From F1-60-MAGs149 sp037133755 (GTDB taxonomy: Bacteria > Actinomycetota > Thermoleophilia > Gaiellales > F1-60-MAGs149), in contig JBAXNN010000003.1 in the NCBI GenBank assembly GCA_037133755.1, forward strand, positions 124,001 to 188,000: a DNA stretch of 64,000 nt, read 5' to 3'. The notes beneath the pieces were generated by a model. The model was not told the DNA's origin and searched no databases. It worked only from the letters and a program-made list of their open reading frames with translations. Both the position numbers and the translations under genes were made by a program. Positions within the stretch are counted from its first letter, which is position 1; every line of letters begins with the position of its first letter. Of the stretch, positions 7,217 through 15,190 are shown piece after piece.

Positions 7217-9274
7217 TCAGTCTCCGTGGACGAGATCGGCGGCCTCGGCCTCGAGCTCGCCTTCGTAGATGTAGCGCTCGCGCGGATCAAACAGTTCGAT
7301 GCCGGCGAGGTAGCCCTCGTAGATCGCGTGGTCGAGCTTGCGACACGCCACGGCATCGCCCGCACGGTGCACGTTCTCGCGCTGCTCCTTGAGGGCCAGG
7401 TAGAGCGCATCGTTCGGCTTCTGGCCCGTCACGACGACGCTGTCGTACGGCAGGCCCGCCTCAGCTTCGCCCGTGTAGACGTTCCACATGGCCACCTCGT
7501 CGTCGCCGATCGCGCTGGCCCACGTATTGATCGTGTACGTCAGGCCCTTCTTGAACTGGCGCTCGTACAGCGTCGCCATGTCGAGGCCGCCGGCCGTGAA
7601 CGGATACAGCTGGTTCCAGCGGGTCGCGACGTGCACCTGGTGGCCGCGGTCGAGCAGCACCTCGGCAGCGCCGGCTGCCGTGCGCGAGCCGTCGTCGTCG
7701 AGGAGCACGACGCGCTTGCCGATGCCCTCGGCGCCCTCGATCGCCTCCCAGAGCGTGAAGACGCGGCCGTTGTCGGTGCCCGGGAGGACATCGACCATCG
7801 GCTGGACGGGCGAAAAGCCCGTGCGGCTGGGCAGCGCGCCCGTGGCGACGAGCACGCCATCGGGATCGAGTTCGTTGATCAGCTCCACCGTGGCCTCGGT
7901 GCCGAGGCGCACGTCGACCCCACCGAGCGCCATCTGGACCTTGAGGTCGCGCGTGACGACATTCCACATGTGGCGGCCGGGGGTTTTGACGACGAGCTTG
8001 AGCTGGCCGCCCAGCTCGTCGGAGGCCTCGAGCAGCGTGACGCGATGGCCACGCTTGCCCAGCGTTTCGGCGGCCTTCATGCCGGTCGCGCCGCCACCAA
8101 TGACGACCCAATGGCCCGGGTCCTCGGCCGGCACGAGCTCGGCGAAGCGGCCCTCGCGGCCGGTCGCGGGGTTGACGGTGCACGAGACGGGGAAGCCCTT
8201 GTAGATGCGCCCGATGCAGCCTTGGTTGCCGCGGATGCAGTGGATGATCTCGTCGGACTTACCGGCGGCCGCCTTGTTGGCGAAGTTCGGGTCGGCGATC
8301 AGCGCGCGTGTCATCGCGACCATGTCGGCCTTGCCACTCGCGACGATCTCATCGCCCATCGCGGCGTCCTTGATGCCACCTACCGTGAAGACGGGGACGC
8401 TGGCGACGGCCTTCACGCGCGCCGTCATCGCGACGAGGTACCCGTCGGGCTCGTCTGAGGGCTGCATCGCCATGTGGATGTTGTGGTACCCGGCAGCCGA
8501 GACGTTGATGAAGTCGATCTCCGTCTGGTCCTGCAGATGCTTGGCCGCGGCGACGGCGTCGTCGTCGGTGAGCCCGCCCGGCATGTAGTCGTGCAGGTTG
8601 AGACGAATGCCGACGGTCCAGTCGGAGCCGACCTTCGCGCGGATCGCGTCGATCACCTCGACGGTGAGGCGCAGGCGGTTTTCGAGCGAGCCGCCGTACT
8701 CGTCGGTGCGCTTGTTGTACAGCGGGCTCATGAACTGGTGGAGGAGGTACGAGTGCGCGATGTGCACCTCGGTGCCGTCGAAGCCGCCCTCGCGCGACAG
8801 CTCGGCGCAGTGCGCCCACCAGTCGATCAGCTCCTGAATGTCCTCGCGCTCCATCGCCTTCGGCATCTCGCCGTACGACGGGCTCTTCACGTTCGACGGA
8901 CCCCACAGGACGCGGATGTCGTCGGCCGAGTCAGAGGTGGCGTTGCCACCGAAGTGGTTGAGCTGCTCGAACATCTTCGCGCCGTGGTCGTGCACCGCAG
9001 CGGTCAGGCGCTGATTCGTGGCCACGGCATCCTTGAGGTACGCCCACTGGAAGCGCTGGTTACCGGTGGTCGAGGTCGGGTGCACCAGACGGTTGCCGGT
9101 GATCAGCAGGCCCGCGCCGCCCTTGGCACGCGCCACCTGGTAGTCGACGTCGCGCTGCGTGTCATGCCCGTTCTGCGAATACATCTTCGCGTGGGCCGTC
9201 TGCATGATCCGGTTGCGGACCTCGGTCGTGCCGATCTGCAAAGGGCTCAGCAGGTGCGGGTACTCGCTGCTCAT
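7217..9274 (-). CDS. OYE-type NADH:flavin oxidoreductase (dienoyl-CoA reductase/TMADH family)
   Basis: A 685-residue two-part enzyme. Residues about 1-350 form an FMN-binding TIM barrel of the old-yellow-enzyme type (GTTEVRNRI start, DIRVLWGPSNVKSP, a GGFDGTEVHIAHSYLLHQF active-site stretch). Residues about 390-680 form NAD/FAD Rossmann domains (VIGGGATGMKAAETL). Between them lies HCIRGNQGCIGRI followed by PVSCTVNP, where related enzymes bind [4Fe-4S] through CxxCxxC plus a distal Cys; here one position is Gly and the spacing is longer. It probably reduces an activated C=C bond. First gene of the operon with the MetX-like protein and BVMO; GAGGAGGGG precedes the ATG. Confidence 0.85.
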   Translation of the reverse strand: MSSEYPHLLSPLQIGTTEVRNRIMQTAHAKMYSQNGHDTQRDVDYQVARAKGGAGLLITGNRLVHPTSTTGNQRFQWAYLKDAVATNQRLTAAVHDHGAKMFEQLNHFGGNATSDSADDIRVLWGPSNVKSPSYGEMPKAMEREDIQELIDWWAHCAELSREGGFDGTEVHIAHSYLLHQFMSPLYNKRTDEYGGSLENRLRLTVEVIDAIRAKVGSDWTVGIRLNLHDYMPGGLTDDDAVAAAKHLQDQTEIDFINVSAAGYHNIHMAMQPSDEPDGYLVAMTARVKAVASVPVFTVGGIKDAAMGDEIVASGKADMVAMTRALIADPNFANKAAAGKSDEIIHCIRGNQGCIGRIYKGFPVSCTVNPATGREGRFAELVPAEDPGHWVVIGGGATGMKAAETLGKRGHRVTLLEASDELGGQLKLVVKTPGRHMWNVVTRDLKVQMALGGVDVRLGTEATVELINELDPDGVLVATGALPSRTGFSPVQPMVDVLPGTDNGRVFTLWEAIEGAEGIGKRVVLLDDDGSRTAAGAAEVLLDRGHQVHVATRWNQLYPFTAGGLDMATLYERQFKKGLTYTINTWASAIGDDEVAMWNVYTGEAEAGLPYDSVVVTGQKPNDALYLALKEQRENVHRAGDAVACRKLDHAIYEGYLAGIELFDPRERYIYEGELEAEAADLVHGD

Positions 9275-9400
9275 CGGGCAATCCCCTCCTCAGGAGATGT
9301 ATCGGAGGCAGCGTAGTGCAGCCGGTGTCAATGTGGAAGGCGCGCAACCCGTCATCTCGTCAGGCAGTACGCTGACACCGACCCGAGACCGGAGAGCACC

Positions 9401-10789
9401 ATGCTGTCGAAGCACGAGCAGGACGACACCCAGATCGCGCCCCTGTATGGAACGCGCGCGATGGTCGCTCCGATCCCGAAGTGGACGCTGGCCGAGTCTG
9501 AGATGGCTGCGGACGCCGCGTACCAGATCATCCACGACGATCTGACGCTGAACGGCAACCCGCTGCTCAACCTCGCGTCGTTCGTGACGACGTGGATGGA
9601 TCCGCAGGCGCGCGACCTGATGATGGAGTCGATGCCCGTCAACTTCGTCGACGCGCCCGAGTACCCGCAGACGGCTGAGCTCGAGCGCCGCTGCGTCTCG
9701 ATCATCGCCGACCTCTTCAATGCTGATGCGACCGGGGAGACTGCCGTGGGCACCTCGACGGTCGGCTCGTCGGAGGCCGTGATGCTCGCCGGGCTCGCGC
9801 TCAAGTGGAACTGGCGCACCCGTCGCACCGCCCAGGGCAAGCCGGCCGACAAGCCGAACATCGTGACGGGCTCCAACGTGCAGGTCGTCTGGGACAAGCT
9901 CGCGCGCTACTTCGACATCGAGCTGCGCTGTGTCGACATGACGCACGAGCGCACCGTGATCGGCGTGCCCGAGGCCAAGGCGCTGATCGACGAGAACACG
10001 ATCGCCGTGGTGGGCATCCTCGGCTCGACGTACACCGGCGAGTTCGAGCCGATCCAAGAGCTCGACGCGATGCTGCAGGAGCTCAACAAGGAGACCGGGT
10101 GGGACGTGCCGCTGCACGTCGACGCGGCCTCCGGTGGCTTCGTCGCGCCGTTCGCCTACCCGGATCTCGTCTGGGATTTCCGGCTGCCGACCGTCAAGTC
10201 GATCAACGTCTCGGGCCACAAGTATGGCCTCGTCTACCCGGGCGTCGGCTGGGCGATCTGGCGCTCGCGCGAGGAACTGCCAGACGACCTGCTGTTTCAC
10301 GACGCGTATCTGGGCGAAGACCAGATCACCTTCAACCTCAACTTCTCGAAGGCGTCGAACCAGGTTGTCGGCCAGTACTACAACTTCCTCCGCCTGGGCC
10401 GCGAGGGCTACACGCGGATCATGCAGGGGCTCCTCGAGACCGCCACGTACATCGCCGATGCCGCAGAGGCGAGCGGGCACTTCAACGTGGTCAGTGCGCG
10501 CGACGCCCTGCCGCTCGTCACCGTCACGCTCAAGAACGACGAGCACTACACGTGCCACGACCTGTCGGACAAGCTGCGCGAGCGCGGCTGGATCATCCCG
10601 GCCTATCCGCTGCCGCCGAAGGCCGACGACGTCTCGTGTCTACGTGTCGTCGTGCGCGAGGGCTTCAGCCGCGACATGGCCGATCGGCTGATGGAAGACG
10701 TGACCCGGGCCGTCAATGCGCTGAACGAGCGGCCGCCGGCAGCGCCCAAGCGCGTGCGCCACACCCGTAAGGCGCAGGCGGTCTGCTGA
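9401..10789 (+). CDS. gadB: glutamate decarboxylase
   Basis: A 462-residue PLP-dependent group II decarboxylase. Visible features are GTSTVGSSEAVMLAGLALKW (PLP phosphate region), HVDAASGGFVAPF with the cofactor-stacking DAAS, and SINVSGHKYGLVYPG containing the Schiff-base Lys. Length and motifs match bacterial GadA/GadB, which convert glutamate to GABA with proton consumption. The C-terminal tail is basic (RVRHTRKAQAVC), unlike the HxxH-type E. coli tail. It is divergent from the flavin oxidoreductase operon, separated by 126 bp, and has GGAGAGCACC before the ATG. No antiporter gene is next to it. Confidence 0.92.
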   Translation: MLSKHEQDDTQIAPLYGTRAMVAPIPKWTLAESEMAADAAYQIIHDDLTLNGNPLLNLASFVTTWMDPQARDLMMESMPVNFVDAPEYPQTAELERRCVSIIADLFNADATGETAVGTSTVGSSEAVMLAGLALKWNWRTRRTAQGKPADKPNIVTGSNVQVVWDKLARYFDIELRCVDMTHERTVIGVPEAKALIDENTIAVVGILGSTYTGEFEPIQELDAMLQELNKETGWDVPLHVDAASGGFVAPFAYPDLVWDFRLPTVKSINVSGHKYGLVYPGVGWAIWRSREELPDDLLFHDAYLGEDQITFNLNFSKASNQVVGQYYNFLRLGREGYTRIMQGLLETATYIADAAEASGHFNVVSARDALPLVTVTLKNDEHYTCHDLSDKLRERGWIIPAYPLPPKADDVSCLRVVVREGFSRDMADRLMEDVTRAVNALNERPPAAPKRVRHTRKAQAVC

Positions 10790-10792
10790 GCC

Positions 10793-11407
10793 CTAGGGCG
10801 CGACGGCCACGAGGTCGACTAGCGCGGACATGCCGCGGTGGCGTGGCCCCTCGTCAAGCTCGACCTCGTACTCCTCGAGCAATACGACCGTCAACGTCGG
10901 AAAGGCGGTGCGGAGCTCGTTGACGTCATACAGATGGTCGAGCGACTTCGGACCGCCGGTGCCGTGCTTCAGCTGACCGGGGCCGTAGCCCTCGATCAGC
11001 AGCACGCCACCCGGGCGTAGCGCCGCGGCCATCTGGGCGAACATCCGCGCCCGCCCGATCGGGTCGGTGAACTGAAAGAAGATGCCGACGACGGCGTCGT
11101 ACGCAGCCACGGGCCAGTCCCACGTCTCGAGATCGACCTGCTCATGCCGTACCTCAACGCTGCGCTCGGCGGTCAGAGACTTCGCTTTGGCGATCGCGTT
11201 CGCCGCCGCCTCGACGGCGTGGACGCGATGGCCCTGCTCGGCCAGCCACGTACTGTTGCGTCCCTCGCCGTCGGCGATGCAGAGCACGTCCGCGCCCGGC
11301 TTGAGGCGTCCGGCCTCACGCACCAGGAAGCCGTTCGGTGCGGTGCCAAACTGATACTCAGGAGTGGAGAACTTCTCCTCCCACTGCTCGATGTTCTGCT
11401 TGCTCAT
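10793..11407 (-). CDS. class I SAM-dependent methyltransferase (TehB-like)
   Basis: A 204-residue Rossmann methyltransferase starting MSKQNIEQWEEKF. The SAM motif I is seen as DVLCIADGEGRNSTWLAEQG (residues about 35-54), followed by the acidic VEAAANAI motif and the post-motif YDAVVGIFFQF. The domain order and WEEKF..PEYQFG start resemble TehB/thiopurine-type methyltransferases. Substrate is unknown. The start at 11407 follows CACACT by 6 nt; longer in-frame extensions are low-complexity and unlikely. It converges on the glutamate decarboxylase gene with 3 bp between the stops. Confidence 0.82.
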   Translation of the reverse strand: MSKQNIEQWEEKFSTPEYQFGTAPNGFLVREAGRLKPGADVLCIADGEGRNSTWLAEQGHRVHAVEAAANAIAKAKSLTAERSVEVRHEQVDLETWDWPVAAYDAVVGIFFQFTDPIGRARMFAQMAAALRPGGVLLIEGYGPGQLKHGTGGPKSLDHLYDVNELRTAFPTLTVVLLEEYEVELDEGPRHRGMSALVDLVAVAP

Positions 11408-11426
11408 GTGAGCAGTGTGGTGGAGA

Positions 11427-12116
11427 TCAGTCCTCGACGATGCCGACGGCGCGGATCGGCGAGCCCGTGGCGGGCACGATGCGCAGCGGGAAGCCGAAGA
11501 ACTGGAAGCGCTGGTTGACGACGTCCTTGAGGTTGTTGAGGTTCTCGAAGTGCGTGATACCGACGTCGGCGCAGGCGCGGTGGTTCGTGTACGCACCGGT
11601 CTGATAGACGAGGTCGGGGCTGATCGTCTCGACGCCGAAGATCTTGACGCCCTTGTCCTTCATCCAGTAGACGCACTCCGCCGCGACGCCGCTGAAGCCG
11701 TCGAGGAACGCCGGCGTGCCCGCCGTCTTGTTGTAGTGGTCGGTGCAGAACAGGAGGATGTCGCCGTGACGGATCTCTTGGCCACTCGCCTCGATCGCGG
11801 CCTCCATCTCGGCGACCGTCACCTCGTGGCCCTTGGGGTACTCGCGCACGTCGATGCACACTGCGTCGCCGCAGAAGGTGTCGAGCGGCATCTCATCGAT
11901 CTTTGCTGCAGTCGGATCGGGATCGAAGTGGCCGAGCGCGTCCACGTGGGTGGCGGCGTGGTTCGACGTGATGATCATCTGTGCGTCGAACGACTTCTGG
12001 TCGCCGGTGGCATCCGAGTGCTGGATGTGGCGCAGGATCTGGACCGTCGGGAAGAAGGGGTGCAGCTGCGACTCGTTCGAGAGCGGCTGGGATAGGTCAA
12101 TTACGCGGCGGGCCAT
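11427..12116 (-). CDS. cyclase family protein (kynurenine formamidase-like)
   Basis: A 229-residue metal-dependent hydrolase of the cyclase family (KynB-like). The metal-binding motif appears as SNHAATHVDALGHFDP, close to the family HxGTHxDxPxH. The start RRVIDLSQPLSNESQLHPFFP matches the family N-terminus. Members hydrolyse N-formylkynurenine, isatin or related amides and lactams. It has GAGGAGCCGACC before its ATG and lies 10 bp downstream of the thiol dioxygenase gene on the same strand, so both could be co-transcribed. The true substrate is open. Confidence 0.85.
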   Translation of the reverse strand: MARRVIDLSQPLSNESQLHPFFPTVQILRHIQHSDATGDQKSFDAQMIITSNHAATHVDALGHFDPDPTAAKIDEMPLDTFCGDAVCIDVREYPKGHEVTVAEMEAAIEASGQEIRHGDILLFCTDHYNKTAGTPAFLDGFSGVAAECVYWMKDKGVKIFGVETISPDLVYQTGAYTNHRACADVGITHFENLNNLKDVVNQRFQFFGFPLRIVPATGSPIRAVGIVED

Positions 12117-12126
12117 GGTCGGCTCC

Positions 12127-12801
12127 TCAGTGGCTGTGGGAATGGGTGTGGTCGTGCTGGTGGTCGTGCTCGTCGTCGCACTCGGCGTTGACGTAGCCCG
12201 AGCGGAACGGCGAGGGCATGCCGGTTTCCTGGTCGTACCGATTGCGCCAGATGCAGCCCGTGTCGTTCGTCAGCAGGTGCAGCGAGACGCTGGTGACGTC
12301 GCTCGTGGTCGTGATCTGGTGGATGTCGTCATCGGGCGGAATCAGCGCGAAGAACTCGCCGGGCTCGATCTTGTTGGACGACTTGAGGTGCACGTGCTCG
12401 TGCCCATCTTCATGCGCGTAGACATCCTCGTCCTGCGAGCCGCGATACAGGCCGATCAGTCCCCACGCGAGGTGGTCGTGGATCGGCGTGGACTGCCCGG
12501 GCGGGACGACGAGCGAGAACAGGCAGAGCGAGCCATCTTGAGCGCGGTAGAGCGCCCATTGGCCGATGCCGTTGCCCATGCCACTCTCGGGCGCGTCGGC
12601 CATGTACTCGTCGGGCAGCCAGTCTGGGTCGTCCATCAGGCGGGTGAACGACGGCTTCAGACGCTCGATGGCGTCCTCCACGCGGCCACCCTCGGCGATC
12701 GCGGCTTTGACCTCATCGATGAACTCGCGCATGTGCGGCGTATCGAGGATGAACTCCGGGCCGTGGTGATGGGAGTGGAGGAGATGCTGCGTATCGCACA
12801 T
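12127..12801 (-). CDS. cysteine/thiol dioxygenase-family cupin with His-rich tail
   Basis: A 224-residue cupin starting MCDTQHLLHS. The iron-binding cupin motif is PIHDHLAWGLIGLYRG (residues about 120-135) and the distal ligand is in DDDIHQI; this pattern matches cysteine dioxygenase/3-mercaptopropionate dioxygenase proteins that oxidise a thiol to a sulfinate with O2. The C-terminus is a run of His and Asp (HDHQHDHTHSHSH), which may bind metal. The start at 12801 is set by TAGAGT ending 7 nt upstream (leaderless). A perfect 17-bp palindrome lies over the predicted -35 region. Confidence 0.85.
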   Translation of the reverse strand: MCDTQHLLHSHHHGPEFILDTPHMREFIDEVKAAIAEGGRVEDAIERLKPSFTRLMDDPDWLPDEYMADAPESGMGNGIGQWALYRAQDGSLCLFSLVVPPGQSTPIHDHLAWGLIGLYRGSQDEDVYAHEDGHEHVHLKSSNKIEPGEFFALIPPDDDIHQITTTSDVTSVSLHLLTNDTGCIWRNRYDQETGMPSPFRSGYVNAECDDEHDHQHDHTHSHSH

Positions 12802-12808
12802 GCGAAGG

Positions 12809-12849
12809 ACTCTACACGATTGCTTATGGGCTCCATAAGTATTCGTTAG
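12809..12849 (-). promoter_or_regulatory. promoter and palindromic operator of thiol dioxygenase gene
   Basis: The minus strand carries TAGAGT (12814-12809), ending 7 nt before the start codon. Upstream is the perfect palindrome CTTATGG-GCT-CCATAAG at 12833-12849, overlapping where the -35 box should lie. This is a good candidate for a repressor or activator site. The regulator is not identified. Confidence 0.6.
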
Positions 12850-13002
12850 GGCCATTCGTGGTCGCCTCGTCGCGAAGAGAACGCACTAGGAAGCTGCTGT
12901 GTGTGGCTTGTCGCGCCCTCGAAGCGGAACGGGTGCAGTTGCGTGTGCGTGCGTTCTCGATCTGCGCGTCGAGCTGTGGCGCTCCTGGTGCATGCTGGTG
13001 CC

Positions 13003-13284
13003 ATGACGACACCTGCTACCGAGAGTATGCTTCTGCCTATGGCTCTCGACACGACAATCAAAGTGGAGCGCGCGCTGCGCGAGCGCATCCGCACGGCCGC
13101 GCAGGCGCAGAACTTGACGGTCAACGAGTTTCTCACGCGCTTGATGAAGGAGCACGACCGTCGTGACCGCATGGCGCGGGCCGCGGCCGCCATGCGGGCC
13201 GCATCGCCGGAGGTTCTCGAGGCGTATCGCGAGGAAACCAAGATTTGGGACCGCGCGCTTGGCGATGGGCTCGAGGGGTGGTAG
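13003..13284 (+). CDS. MazE-like/ribbon-helix-helix antitoxin
   Basis: A 93-residue protein. The central part (TTIKVERALRERIRTAAQ and NLTVNEFLTRLMKEHDRRD) looks like a ribbon-helix-helix DNA-binding domain, with an acidic/helical C-terminal part (EAYREETKIWDRALGDGLEGW) suited to masking a toxin. The start at 13003 (MTTPATES) follows CATGCT by 6 nt; MALDTTIK at 13039 is an alternative. The downstream MazF-like gene overlaps its end, the usual antitoxin-toxin order. Confidence 0.75.
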   Translation: MTTPATESMLLPMALDTTIKVERALRERIRTAAQAQNLTVNEFLTRLMKEHDRRDRMARAAAAMRAASPEVLEAYREETKIWDRALGDGLEGW

Positions 13285-13628
13285 GCGCCCTCACCCCCGG
13301 CACCGTCGTCTGGGCTGACTTCGGTGACGGCGTTGGCAAGGAGCAGAGCGGTCGACGCCCCGCGGTGGTCGTTTCGAGTCTCGATCATCTCGCGATTACG
13401 CCTGGACTGGCCGTCGTGCTGCCCGGCACCACGGTCGACCGCGGGTGGCCGAATCATGTCGAACTCGAAGGACCCACGGGACTCGCCAAAACGACATACG
13501 CCATGACGGAGCAGCCCCGCACGATCGACGTTGCTCGCGTGCAAAAGATCGTTGGCGTGATTGACATGTCGTGCCTCGAGGCTCTCGCGCGTTGGACCGA
13601 GGATTGGACGATCCAGTCGGCCGTATGA
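13278..13628 (+). CDS. MazF/PemK-like mRNA interferase toxin
   Basis: A 116-residue protein reading GTVVWADFGDGVGKEQSGRRPAVVVS, the standard MazF/PemK N-terminus (GxVxWxxF..G.EQxGxRPxVVVS) with the conserved Arg-Pro. The later LAKTTYAMTEQPRTIDVARV matches the second conserved MazF block that carries the catalytic Thr/Ser and Q-x-R. Such toxins cut mRNA at short sequence motifs. The GTG start at 13278 overlaps the antitoxin gene by 7 nt. This is the second toxin-antitoxin pair in the first 14 kb. Confidence 0.85.
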   Translation: MVGALTPGTVVWADFGDGVGKEQSGRRPAVVVSSLDHLAITPGLAVVLPGTTVDRGWPNHVELEGPTGLAKTTYAMTEQPRTIDVARVQKIVGVIDMSCLEALARWTEDWTIQSAV

Positions 13629-13634
13629 GGTCGG

Positions 13635-14867
13635 TCAGGCCGGTGTGAGCCGCACCGGCACGCTCGACCACGAGCGCAGCGTGTTGTGCAGGTAGAGCGT
13701 CGGCGCGGCCGTCAACTCGATCGAGGCCACGCGGCGCGCCAGTTCCTCGAGCAGCGCCTGTGATTCCTGGCGCGAGATGGGCTGGCCAACGCACTGATGA
13801 ATGCCCATGCCGAACGCGAGCTGGCCGCCCGTGTCGCGATCGATGTCGAACTGGTCGGCGGTGTCGCCCCAGCGGCGCGGATCGCGGTTGGCCGCACCGA
13901 GGAAGACGACGAGCTTGGAGCCAGCCGGCAACTGCACGCCGTCCAGCACCACATCGCGGCTCGTGGTGCGGAAGAAGCAGGTGAAGGGCGACTCGTAGCG
14001 CAGCGCCTCGTCGATCGCGAACTTCATCAGTGACGGATCGGCATGGACCTTGGCCCACTGCTCCGGGTGGTGGGCGAGAAGCAGCAGCGTGTTGGTGATC
14101 GCGAAGACGGTGGTGTCGAGCCCGGCCGAGAGCATCGCGCGGATCAGCAGCGTGGCCTGCTCAGGCGGGATCACGCCCGCGTCGGCCTGCTCCCAGATCT
14201 GCGCGCCCATGCCGTCGGGCGTGAGCACGCTGCGCTCGCAGTTGGCGAGCACCCACTCGGGCGTCCCGGCACCCGCCTCGACATGCTGGCGGTGGAGGTC
14301 GTTGTCGGGCCCGAAGTACGAGAAGTTCATCGCGCCGTGCGTGAGCAGGTTCTCGCGGCGCCCCTCGCGGCCGATGCCAACGGCATCGCCGAAGACGCGC
14401 AGGGTGAACTCCTCGGCGAGGTCGTGGACGAGGTCGATTGACGCACCGCTGAGCACGGCGTCGGTCAGCTCGGTGGCGTATGCATCGAAGCCCGGCCGCA
14501 GCTGCCGCATCTTGCGCGGCGCGATCACTGACGTCATGGCCGTGCGCATCGGCGTGTGGCGTGGCGGATCGGACTCGAGGATGCCTTGGGGGCGCCAGTT
14601 CGGCGTGATGTGCAGGTTGGTCGGGCCGACCCCCGCGCTGGAGATGAACGTCTCGTGGTCGACGAGCAGTTCACGCATCGACTCGAAGCGCGTAAACGCG
14701 TGCACGCCGTACTGCTCGAGCCACACAGCGGGGCCGGCGTCGCGCATACGCGCGAACAGCGGGTACGGATCCGTCAGGTTCGGAATCGACCAGGGGTCGT
14801 CACCGATTGCCGCGATCCCGGGGGCGGGCTCGGTGGCGCCGTGCGGTGCGTCGTGCGCTGCATCCAT
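13635..14867 (-). CDS. cytochrome P450
   Basis: A 410-residue soluble bacterial P450. The heme-binding segment is FGMGIHQCVGQPISR with the Cys thiolate ligand; the I-helix oxygen-activating motif is AGLDTTV; the K-helix ExxR is seen as EALR. It has no membrane anchor and so needs separate electron donors. The substrate is unknown. It is divergent from a [2Fe-2S] ferredoxin gene with only 50 bp between the starts. TATCGT ends 8 nt before its ATG, so its mRNA may be leaderless. Confidence 0.93.
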   Translation of the reverse strand: MDAAHDAPHGATEPAPGIAAIGDDPWSIPNLTDPYPLFARMRDAGPAVWLEQYGVHAFTRFESMRELLVDHETFISSAGVGPTNLHITPNWRPQGILESDPPRHTPMRTAMTSVIAPRKMRQLRPGFDAYATELTDAVLSGASIDLVHDLAEEFTLRVFGDAVGIGREGRRENLLTHGAMNFSYFGPDNDLHRQHVEAGAGTPEWVLANCERSVLTPDGMGAQIWEQADAGVIPPEQATLLIRAMLSAGLDTTVFAITNTLLLLAHHPEQWAKVHADPSLMKFAIDEALRYESPFTCFFRTTSRDVVLDGVQLPAGSKLVVFLGAANRDPRRWGDTADQFDIDRDTGGQLAFGMGIHQCVGQPISRQESQALLEELARRVASIELTAAPTLYLHNTLRSWSSVPVRLTPA

Positions 14868-14917
14868 CGTGGTCCACGATACCCGCTGCGCTACGGCCGC
14901 TGTGGGACAATGACGGC
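14868..14917 (+). promoter_or_regulatory. divergent P450/ferredoxin promoter region
   Basis: Only 50 bp separate the P450 ATG and the ferredoxin GTG. A minus-strand TATCGT ends 8 nt before the P450 start, and a plus-strand GACAAT (14906-14911) ends 6 nt before the ferredoxin start. The two promoters are essentially back to back and likely co-regulated. Confidence 0.5.
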
Positions 14918-15190
14918 GTGGCAGACCATGCGTTCATCGTCGAGTTGAACGACGGCAGCGAGCTCGAGGTCGGCGCCGACCAGACGATCATGGAGGCGAT
15001 CGAGGCCTCGGGTCGGCGCGTCCTCAACTCCTGTCGCGAGGGCAATTGCGGGACGTGCGAGACCAACGTCTTGGCAGGCGAGGTCGACCATCGCGACGAC
15101 GTTCTCGACGATGACGAGAAGGCTTCGAACGACGTGATGATGATCTGCGTGTCGCGCGCCAAGGGCGAGCGGCTGGTGCTCGACCTCTAG
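14918..15190 (+). CDS. plant-type [2Fe-2S] ferredoxin
   Basis: A 90-residue ferredoxin with the ligand set C-x4-C-x2-C in NSCREGNCGTCETNVLAG and the distal Cys in MMICVSRA, the classic plant/bacterial 2Fe-2S arrangement (here a standalone domain like those of P450 or oxygenase systems). The GTG start at 14918 gives VADHAFIVELNDG, a proper first strand, and follows GACAAT by 6 nt. Its position opposite the P450 gene suggests it delivers electrons to it. Its TAG stop and the stop of the convergent amidase gene share the sequence CTAG. Confidence 0.9.
   Translation: MADHAFIVELNDGSELEVGADQTIMEAIEASGRRVLNSCREGNCGTCETNVLAGEVDHRDDVLDDDEKASNDVMMICVSRAKGERLVLDL

Noticed and set aside
9323..9380. CGGTGTCA / TGACACCG inverted repeat between the OYE and gadB genes as an operator.
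   Set aside because: Only 8 bp with a 42-nt gap; the left part also resembles the TTGACACCGG seen in the hyuA promoter, so it may just be promoter bases.
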